Source: Coriobacteriia bacterium
GTDB taxonomy: Bacteria > Actinomycetota > Coriobacteriia > Anaerosomatales > PALSA-660
NCBI GenBank assembly: GCA_030652345.1
Contig: JAUSAU010000034.1
Location: forward strand, 1-11,348
Direction of reading: 5' to 3'
Length of the DNA: 11,348 nt
Made by a program: the position numbers and the translations under genes. Position 1 is the stretch's first letter, and the number at the start of each line of letters is the position of its first letter. Shown here one piece after another: positions 6,600 through 11,348 of this stretch. The notes under the pieces were generated by a model. That model worked only from the letters and a program-made list of their open reading frames with translations, made no database searches and was not told where the DNA came from.

Positions 6600-7883
6600 C
6601 TACTTGACCATCTCAAGGAACGCTTCGACCCGCGTGGAAAGCTGACCGACGTCCTCGGCCGAGTAGTCCGTCTCGATGCGCAGGACAGGCATGTCCGCAG
6701 CCTGGACGGCCTTCGCGAGGCCCGCTCCCTCGATCTGATACGTGCCGCAGAAGCTGAGTGCGTAGTCGATGACGCCGTCGGCGTTCAGGTCCTTCGCCAT
6801 ATGGAGGACGTCATCGATGCGTCCGGTGTTGGGCGTGAAGCACGCGCAGTTGATGTCGAGGTACTTGGCCGCGAGGTCGTCGAGCATCTCGTCGAGGGTC
6901 GTTGCGTCCTCGTCGACGAGCTTCTCGTAGTAGCGCGAGCCCGTGCACATCTCCTCGCCGACGACGACACCGCCGGCCTTCTCCACGATCTCGTGCAGCT
7001 TCCAGTTCGGAAGCGCCATCGGCGTGCCCGTGATCAGGATGCGCGGCGCGCCCTTGGCCGCGACGCCCACGCCATCGGCGACGCGCTTCTCGAGCTCGTC
7101 CGCCAGAGCATTCATCGAAGACGTGAACCGAGGCACGTCGTCATAGAAGGCGACCTGCACGGCGAGCAGAGAGTCCAGACCTGAGATCGGAGCCGGATCG
7201 GCCGCGCGGGCGGCGTTGACCCGCTGCAGGGCGCGACGCTTGTCGTTGACCTCCTTGATGGAGGCACGCAGTGACTCGACCGTGACCTTCTTGCCGGTCA
7301 GCTCCTCGAGCTTGGTGATCAGATCGACGAGCTCGCTGCGCCAGAACGCGACATCCTTCTCGCGCTTCATCTGCGGGAGCTCCATCACGTAGAGGTTCTG
7401 CAGCTTCCCGAGCTCCTCGTACGCCTTTTTCTTGCCGTCGCACGTCGTCTCGCCGATGAGCAGGTCAGCCTCCTCGAGGTACGGGCACACCTTGCCCAGC
7501 TTGAAGCCGACCATCGACTTGATGAGCGCACACGTGTTGCGCGGCAGGATCTGCTCGACCTCGTCGTAGGCCCACTCGGCGCCGGCACAGATCCCGACCG
7601 ACCAGGCACCCGCAGCACGGATGAGCTCCTCCGGCACGTAGAGGCAGTAGGTACCGACGACCTTGCCGCCGCCCTTTCGGAAGTCATCGAGCTCCTTGAT
7701 GCGCAGTCCGTGGACCTCGCTCATGACGAAGTCGAGGTAGCCCATGCCCTCGGGGCGGTTCGGCTGGGTCATGAACGTCGCACCGTACATGCCTCCGACG
7801 GCATCCAGGAGTGCATCGTGCATCGGCAGATCGAGGCCGAGATCGGCCCACATCCGGTGGTAGTCGACAGCGGTATCGCTCAT
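6600..7883 (-). CDS. Double-cubane-cluster-containing anaerobic reductase (DCCP/YjiM family, 2-hydroxyacyl-CoA dehydratase superfamily)
   Basis: A complete 427-residue cytoplasmic iron-sulfur protein. Family motifs are GTYCLYVPEE (77-86), PRNTCALIKS (114-123), KVCPY (131-135), GETTCDGKKK (144-153), ILITGTPM (282-289), EEMCTG (310-315), INCACFTPN (344-352), SFCGTYQIE (377-385) and ETDYSAEDVGQLSTRVEAF near the end. Cysteines C80, C118, C133, C148, C313, C346, C348 and C379 include the expected cluster ligands; the exact set is not assigned here. A single protein encoded next to one activase matches the DCCP and YjiM/YjiL arrangement, not the two-subunit dehydratases (HgdAB, FldBC). DCCP from Carboxydothermus is known to reduce small non-natural substrates in an ATP-dependent way; its natural substrate is unknown to me. 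The ATG at 7883 has a perfect AGGAGG ribosome-binding site. First gene of the cluster. A dehydratase role remains possible. Confidence 0.9.
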   Translation of the reverse strand: MSDTAVDYHRMWADLGLDLPMHDALLDAVGGMYGATFMTQPNRPEGMGYLDFVMSEVHGLRIKELDDFRKGGGKVVGTYCLYVPEELIRAAGAWSVGICAGAEWAYDEVEQILPRNTCALIKSMVGFKLGKVCPYLEEADLLIGETTCDGKKKAYEELGKLQNLYVMELPQMKREKDVAFWRSELVDLITKLEELTGKKVTVESLRASIKEVNDKRRALQRVNAARAADPAPISGLDSLLAVQVAFYDDVPRFTSSMNALADELEKRVADGVGVAAKGAPRILITGTPMALPNWKLHEIVEKAGGVVVGEEMCTGSRYYEKLVDEDATTLDEMLDDLAAKYLDINCACFTPNTGRIDDVLHMAKDLNADGVIDYALSFCGTYQIEGAGLAKAVQAADMPVLRIETDYSAEDVGQLSTRVEAFLEMVK

Positions 7884-7897
7884 GAAGCCCTCCTTGT

Positions 7898-7916
7898 ACG
7901 GTCAAAGCCTGACCGT
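7898..7916. promoter_or_regulatory. Perfect 7-base inverted repeat, candidate operator or 5'-UTR hairpin
   Basis: ACGGTCA (7898-7904) and TGACCGT (7910-7916) are exact reverse complements with a 5-base spacer. The repeat lies in the predicted 5' untranslated region of the reductase gene, a few bases upstream of its AGGAGG ribosome-binding site. It could be a dimeric repressor site or an RNA hairpin affecting initiation. The same ACGGT/ACCGT half-site recurs at 7981-7991. Confidence 0.5.
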
Positions 7917-7985
7917 GGGTTCCGCATCCATTGGGAGCGCACGCGGACAGTATAGTCTTTTGTGAACCCGTCCATAACCCACGGT
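7912..7985. repeat. 10-base perfect inverted repeat flanking the candidate reductase promoter
   Basis: ACCGTGGGTT (7912-7921) and AACCCACGGT (7976-7985) are exact reverse complements separated by 54 bases. The candidate -10 element lies between them, and the upstream arm overlaps the expected -35 position. The arrangement could support a DNA loop or a pair of sites for one regulator, with the promoter between the two sites. Function is inferred from position only. Confidence 0.5.
7949..7977 (-). promoter_or_regulatory. Candidate promoter for the reductase/importer cluster
   Basis: On the minus strand, TATACT (7954 down to 7949) is a five-of-six match to a sigma-70 -10 element. It would start transcription near 7942 and give a leader of about 58 bases. 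The sequence 17 bases further upstream (TTATGG, 7977-7972) is a poor -35 and overlaps the upstream repeat arm. A weak -35 with an adjacent inverted repeat suggests an activator-dependent promoter; this is inference. Confidence 0.4.
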
Positions 7986-7991
7986 TACCGT
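7981..7991. promoter_or_regulatory. Palindrome ACGGT-T-ACCGT, candidate operator
   Basis: An exact 11-base palindrome just upstream of the candidate -35 of the reductase promoter. It uses the same ACGGT half-site as the inverted repeat at 7898-7916, with a shorter spacer. The left half is shared with the upstream arm of the 10-base inverted repeat. Confidence 0.4.
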
Positions 7992-8013
7992 TGCGTCAGG
8001 CGTACATCACGAC

Positions 8014-8042
8014 TTGCTATTCCTCCCATACCATGCTGTTAT
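8014..8042 (+). promoter_or_regulatory. Candidate promoter for the hydrogenase operon
   Basis: TTGCTA (8014-8019) and TGTTAT (8037-8042) are separated by exactly 17 bases, each matching four of six sigma-70 consensus positions, with a TGn extended -10 (8034-8036). Transcription would start near 8049, giving a leader of roughly 300 bases before the small-subunit ATG. The -10 lies in the middle of the palindrome CATGC-N6-GCATG (8032-8047), a possible operator. A closer promoter cannot be excluded, although I see no better candidate. Confidence 0.4.
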
Positions 8043-8356
8043 GCATGTAGTGCGGATGCTGCCGGGCGTCTGCCAAGAGAGGTGGCCGCCGAACGCGCTG
8101 CTCACGCGCGTGAATCGCGCCCACGGGGAGGTGGTCCACGTTCGTTGGCTGGGCTGTCGCGTCGGGTCCGCCCGATCCGTCGGCCACGTGTGAGGCTCGT
8201 CTGTGCCGGCTGCGTCCCCCGCAAACCACCCCGGAAACTCGCCACTTCGTCTCACTCAGGCGCGGGGCCGTCAGACGACCGAACCAGTCGGGAGACGCAT
8301 CGTTGCGCCGCTCGACAGTCCGAGTACGCAGGGAGACACAGCTTGGAGGTGTGTGA

Positions 8357-9526
8357 ATGCTGCAGGAGAAGAATGCGACGCTGAACGACGCCCTGATCAA
8401 GCGGGGTGTCACCCGTCGCGACTTCATGAAGTACTGCGGAACGCTCGCGATCGCACTCGGTCTCGCCGAGTCGGCAGCGCCGCAGATCGCCGCCGCAGTC
8501 GAGGCGGGTGCGAAGCTCAAGCCGGTCATTTGGCTCGAGGCAGGTTCGTGCAGCGGGTGCACGGAGTCGATGGCGCAGGTCGGGTCGCCCGACATCGCCA
8601 CAGTCGTTCTTGAGCTTCTGTCGATCGAGTACTCCGAGACACTCATGGCCGGCGCTGGCCACTCGGCCGAAGCAGCCAAGAAGGCGCTGGTCGAGAAGGG
8701 CGGCTACTTCCTGATCTACGAGGGTTCCGTCATGACCGGCTGGGACGGCAACGCGCTGCGCATAGCGGGCGAGAAGGGCACCGACCAGCTCCTCGAGTGC
8801 GCCAAGAACGCCGACGCGGTCATCGCTGTCGGCTCGTGCGCGGTCGACGGCGGCTGGGTCGCCGCTGCCCCGAACCCCGGAGGTGCGACCGGAGTCAGCG
8901 CCTTCCTCAAGAAGAGCGGCGTGAACAAGCCGGTGATCAACCTGCCGACCTGTCCGGTCAACCCGGAATGGGTCGTGGCCGTGGTCGTCGACGCACTGCT
9001 CATCGGCAAGCTTCCCGAGCTCGACGAACAGGGTCGTCCGAAGCTGATCTTCGGCTCCACGATCCACGACAACTGCCCGCGCCGTGGCCACTTCGAGAAT
9101 GGCGAGTTCGTCGACGAGTTCGGAACAGAGGCCGAGGTCAAGGGCTGGTGCCTCTACAAGGTCGGCTGCAAGGGTCCGCAGACCTACACGAACTGTCCGG
9201 TGGTCCGCTGGAACGAGGGCGCGTCATGGTGCGTCGAGTCCGGCGCCCCGTGCATCGGCTGCGGTCAGGCCGACGCCATCGCTGGCGGCAAGGGCAACTG
9301 GGTCGATGCCAACGCACCGTTCTTCGCCCGCACGAACGACGTGCGGCTTCCGGGCATAGGCGGAGTCCAGCCGGGCACCATCGGCGCCGTCGTCGGCGCC
9401 GCGGCAGCCGCCGGCATCGCTGTGCACGGTGTCGCCACGGCCGCATCCGGCCGGTTCTCAGGCGCCCCATTGGAGACCGAGAAGGCGTACGACCGCAAGA
9501 AGGCCTCGAAGGGGGGCGATAAGTAG
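8357..9526 (+). CDS. [NiFe] hydrogenase small subunit, Tat-exported, membrane-anchored (group 1)
   Basis: The 389-residue electron-transfer subunit carries three iron-sulfur clusters from the [NiFe] site to the cytochrome b. A twin-arginine signal, TRRDFMK (19-25), followed by a hydrophobic stretch, shows export of the folded heterodimer. Proximal cluster ligands are C65, C68 (GSCSGCTES), C161 and C199. Distal ligands are H237, C240, C265 and C271. Medial ligands are C280, C299 and C302, plus C292 in SWCV where the usual proline would be, predicting [4Fe-4S]. The extra proximal cysteines of oxygen-tolerant enzymes are absent (T69 follows C68). A hydrophobic C-terminal segment at about 337-364 is probably the membrane anchor. 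The ATG at 8357 follows GGAGGT by six bases. Its stop overlaps the large-subunit GTG. Gene content suggests the coriobacterial group 1 lineage (possibly group 1i), unproven. HyaA/HybO-type family. Confidence 0.95.
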   Translation: MLQEKNATLNDALIKRGVTRRDFMKYCGTLAIALGLAESAAPQIAAAVEAGAKLKPVIWLEAGSCSGCTESMAQVGSPDIATVVLELLSIEYSETLMAGAGHSAEAAKKALVEKGGYFLIYEGSVMTGWDGNALRIAGEKGTDQLLECAKNADAVIAVGSCAVDGGWVAAAPNPGGATGVSAFLKKSGVNKPVINLPTCPVNPEWVVAVVVDALLIGKLPELDEQGRPKLIFGSTIHDNCPRRGHFENGEFVDEFGTEAEVKGWCLYKVGCKGPQTYTNCPVVRWNEGASWCVESGAPCIGCGQADAIAGGKGNWVDANAPFFARTNDVRLPGIGGVQPGTIGAVVGAAAAAGIAVHGVATAASGRFSGAPLETEKAYDRKKASKGGDK

Positions 9527-11154
9527 TGGCACGCTCCGTAATCGATCCGATCAGCCGTATCGAAGGTCACCTGCGCGTCGAGATGGAGGTCGAGGGTGGC
9601 GTCGTGAAGGACGCCTGGGTCTCGGGCAGTCTCTTCCGCGGCGTCGAGATGATCCTCAAGGGCCGTGAGCCCCGCGACGCATACTTCGTCACGCAGCGCA
9701 TCTGCGGCGTCTGCCCGGTCTCTCACGCGCACGCATCGACCCTCGCGACTGAGGCCGCGCTCAAGGTGAAGACCCCGTACAACGCGGTCATCATCCGCAA
9801 TCTCATCGAGGGGGCGCAGTTCCTGCACAGCCACATCCTGTGGTTCTACAACCTTGCCGCGCTGGACTGGGTCAACCCTGTCAACGCGCTCAAGGCGAAC
9901 ATCGCAGACACCTACTCGCTCGCTCAGGCAGCCGGAACGTCGACAGCGGACTTCGGCGCCGTACAGAACCGACTCAAGGGCTTCGTCGACAACGGGCAGC
10001 TCTCCATCTTCTCGGGGAACTGGTTCGACGCGCCGGGCTACAAGTTGCCCGCGGAACTCGACCTGATCGCCACCTCGCACTACCTCGAGGCGCTCGAGAT
10101 GCAGGCGGTCGCGTCGCAGATCTCAGGGATCATCGGCGGCAAGATGCCGCACATCATGTCGACCGCCCCGGGTGGATCCACGTGGGTCCCCACGGAGCTG
10201 ACGCTCGACGACGTGCTCTTCCGGTTCATCCGGCTGAACGAGTGGATCAAGAGCACGATGATCCCGGACACGCTGGCGATCGCGCCGTTCTACTTGGACG
10301 CCCTCAAGTACGGCAAGGGCGTCGGCGACTTCGCGGCGTGGGGCGTGTTCGATGAGAAGTCCCGCGACCCGAAGAAGCGCGCACTTCCGGCCGGCATCGT
10401 GATCGGCGGGAAGCTGTCCGACGTGGACGAGGCGAAGATCGCGGAGTACGTGAAGCACGCGTACTACACGTCCCCGACGGGTCTGAACCCGACCAAGGGC
10501 GAGACCGTTCCGGAGTACAAGGACTACGACGTGAACGACAAGTACTCGTGGTCCAAGGCGCCGCGCTACGACGGCAAGCCGCTCGAGGTCGGCGGACTCG
10601 CCCGCCTCTTCGTGGCCTACATGGCTGGCGTGCCGCGCATCAAGGAACTCATCGACTCGACCCTCAAGGCGCTCGGAGCCGAGGGCAAGCCGGAGGTTCT
10701 CATCTCCACGCTCGGCCGCACCGCGGGCCGCAACCTCGAGGCGCTCTACGTCTCCGAGCTGTGCCTGCAGTACGTCACCGACCTGATCGCCAACATCAAG
10801 GGCGGCGACGCCGCGTTCTACGAGCCGATCACGGCCACCGAGGGCGAAGGCACGGGCATGTGGGAAGCACCGCGCGGCGCCCTGCTGCACTACACCAACG
10901 TCAAGGGCAACAAGATCGAGAACTACCAATGCATCGTGCCTTCGACGTGGAACATCTCGCCGCGTGACGATTCCGACGTGCGCGGCCCGATGGAAGAGTC
11001 GCTCATCGGCTGCCCGGTCGAGGATATCGACAAGCCGCTGCACGCACTGCGCACGGTCCACAGCTTCGACCCGTGCGTGGCGTGCGCCGTGCACCTGTCC
11101 GAGCCCAAGACCAAGAAGAGCTTCACGGTCATGACCTCTCCGTTCGGCAGGTGA
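9526..11154 (+). CDS. [NiFe] hydrogenase large (catalytic) subunit
   Basis: A 542-residue catalytic subunit that splits H2 at the NiFe(CN)2CO centre. The L1 motif RICGVCPVSHAH (58-69) supplies C60 and C63; the L2 motif DPCVACAVH (515-523) supplies C517 and C520. All four nickel-binding residues are cysteine, so this is not a selenocysteine enzyme. Nineteen residues follow the final histidine H523; they should be removed by a HyaD/HybD-type maturation protease after nickel insertion. No protease or Hyp maturation gene lies in the window. The GTG at 9526 overlaps the small-subunit stop by one base (TAGTG) and has GGGGGG at 9511-9516 as its ribosome-binding site, so translation is coupled. RIEGHL near the amino terminus is standard for the family. 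It has no signal of its own and should be exported with the small subunit. HyaB/HybC-type family. Confidence 0.96.
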   Translation: MARSVIDPISRIEGHLRVEMEVEGGVVKDAWVSGSLFRGVEMILKGREPRDAYFVTQRICGVCPVSHAHASTLATEAALKVKTPYNAVIIRNLIEGAQFLHSHILWFYNLAALDWVNPVNALKANIADTYSLAQAAGTSTADFGAVQNRLKGFVDNGQLSIFSGNWFDAPGYKLPAELDLIATSHYLEALEMQAVASQISGIIGGKMPHIMSTAPGGSTWVPTELTLDDVLFRFIRLNEWIKSTMIPDTLAIAPFYLDALKYGKGVGDFAAWGVFDEKSRDPKKRALPAGIVIGGKLSDVDEAKIAEYVKHAYYTSPTGLNPTKGETVPEYKDYDVNDKYSWSKAPRYDGKPLEVGGLARLFVAYMAGVPRIKELIDSTLKALGAEGKPEVLISTLGRTAGRNLEALYVSELCLQYVTDLIANIKGGDAAFYEPITATEGEGTGMWEAPRGALLHYTNVKGNKIENYQCIVPSTWNISPRDDSDVRGPMEESLIGCPVEDIDKPLHALRTVHSFDPCVACAVHLSEPKTKKSFTVMTSPFGR

Positions 11155-11159
11155 TCGGC

Positions 11160-11348
11160 ATGTCTCATCAGGGACACTACCGTGAAGCACACCCGCTGAT
11201 CTTCGTGATCACTCACTGGGTCAACCTGTTGTGCATGATCGGACTGGCCTTCACCGGCTTCTACATCCACTATCCGTTCTTCGCCGGCTTCATGAACGCT
11301 GCCCGGGCGATCCACTTCGTCATGATGTTCGTGCTCGTCATCAACCTG
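11160..11348 (+). CDS. Ni/Fe-hydrogenase b-type cytochrome subunit (3' truncated by window)
   Basis: Only the first 63 residues are present. The protein opens with a short cytoplasmic segment and enters a membrane helix at about residues 12-35 containing THWVNL, with H19 a likely haem ligand. A second helix begins near residue 48 with AIHFVMMF, with H52 another candidate ligand. This is the pattern of the di-haem cytochrome b (HyaC/HupC-like, cytochrome b561 domain) that anchors group 1 hydrogenases and passes electrons to the quinone pool. The ATG at 11160 lies five bases after the large-subunit stop and is preceded by AGGTGAT, part of which overlaps that stop. Third gene of the operon. A different cytochrome b561-fold subunit is possible, but the position strongly supports this call. 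Confidence 0.88.
   Translation, partial: MSHQGHYREAHPLIFVITHWVNLLCMIGLAFTGFYIHYPFFAGFMNAARAIHFVMMFVLVINL

Larger units (their letters stand above)
7884..8356. other. Divergent intergenic region, 473 bases
   Basis: It separates the minus-strand reductase/importer cluster from the plus-strand hydrogenase operon. The part nearest the reductase (7884-8050) is clearly less GC-rich than the flanking genes and holds both candidate promoters and several inverted repeats. From about 8050 to 8356 the sequence is GC-rich again with no coding region I trust; open frames there look like composition artefacts with no family resemblance. Only the hydrogenase ribosome-binding site GGAGGT (8345-8350) is recognisable near the end. 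Confidence 0.75.

Noticed and set aside
8180..8305. A cobalamin-riboswitch-like region: CCCCCGCAAAC, GCCACT and AGTCGGGAGAC occur in the order of the conserved core
   Set aside because: The conserved upstream GGGAA and GGTG...AATCC pieces and the usual GACCTGCC end are missing, the sequence is GC-rich so short matches are cheap, and a hydrogenase is not a usual B12 target. A cmsearch with RF00174 would settle it.
7962..8384. Open frames in the divergent region (for example 140 residues on the plus strand, 82 and 220 residues on the minus strand)
   Set aside because: They lack ribosome-binding sites and family resemblance, overlap the promoters or the hydrogenase gene, and show the amino acid bias of random high-GC frames.
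8545..8566. Oxygen-tolerant [4Fe-3S] proximal cluster
   Set aside because: The motif is SCSGCTES with single cysteines at the standard positions; the additional cysteine next to C68 and the second supernumerary cysteine are absent.
11068..11096. Selenocysteine in the hydrogenase large subunit, prompted by the NiFeSe-like cysteine in the small subunit
   Set aside because: The L2 motif reads DPCVACAVH with ordinary cysteine codons and no in-frame TGA before the normal stop.
1..11348. Insertion sequences, CRISPR arrays, tRNA or rRNA genes
   Set aside because: No transposase-like protein, no regularly spaced repeats, and no recognisable tRNA or rRNA segments were seen on either strand.

Overview
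This GC-rich window, with frequent GTG starts, reads as a strict anaerobe. The mix of an exported [NiFe] hydrogenase with a b-type cytochrome, 2-hydroxyacyl-CoA-dehydratase-type iron-sulfur reductases and a lipoprotein-dependent ABC importer fits a high-GC Actinomycetota of the Coriobacteriia type. That taxonomic guess is inference from gene content and composition; no rRNA or marker gene is present.

Layout. Bases 1-846 (+) hold the C-terminal two thirds of a double-cubane-cluster protein (DCCP/YjiM-like family of the 2-hydroxyacyl-CoA dehydratase superfamily). It converges with, and overlaps by 42 bases, the end of a six-gene minus-strand cluster from 7883 down to 805. In transcription order the cluster is: a complete second DCCP-like reductase (7883-6600), its ATP-dependent activase (6594-5839), a DUF3798-type substrate-binding lipoprotein (5740-4610), a fused two-domain ABC ATPase (4546-2993), and two membrane permeases (2996-1947 and 1950-805). 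The last three genes are chained by GTGA and ATGA stop/start overlaps. A strong hairpin lies between the lipoprotein and ATPase genes, and a weaker one lies ahead of the lipoprotein gene.

A 473-base divergent intergenic region (7884-8356) separates this cluster from a plus-strand hydrogenase operon. It holds a candidate minus-strand promoter surrounded by repeated ACGGT/ACCGT half-sites in inverted pairs, a candidate plus-strand promoter whose -10 sits inside a palindrome, and about 300 bases of unexplained leader. The hydrogenase operon encodes a Tat-exported small subunit (8357-9526), the catalytic large subunit (9526-11154) and the start of a membrane cytochrome b (11160 to the window edge).

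How it may work together. The activase should use ATP to push low-potential electrons into the double-cubane reductase, and the neighbouring importer plausibly brings in the substrate of that reductase. The physiological substrate of DCCP-type enzymes is, as far as I know, not established, so the co-encoded importer is the most informative part of the window. The hydrogenase operon is probably a separate respiratory H2-oxidising module. Its small subunit carries a cysteine where most [NiFe] hydrogenases have the proline next to the medial cluster, predicting a medial [4Fe-4S] cluster.
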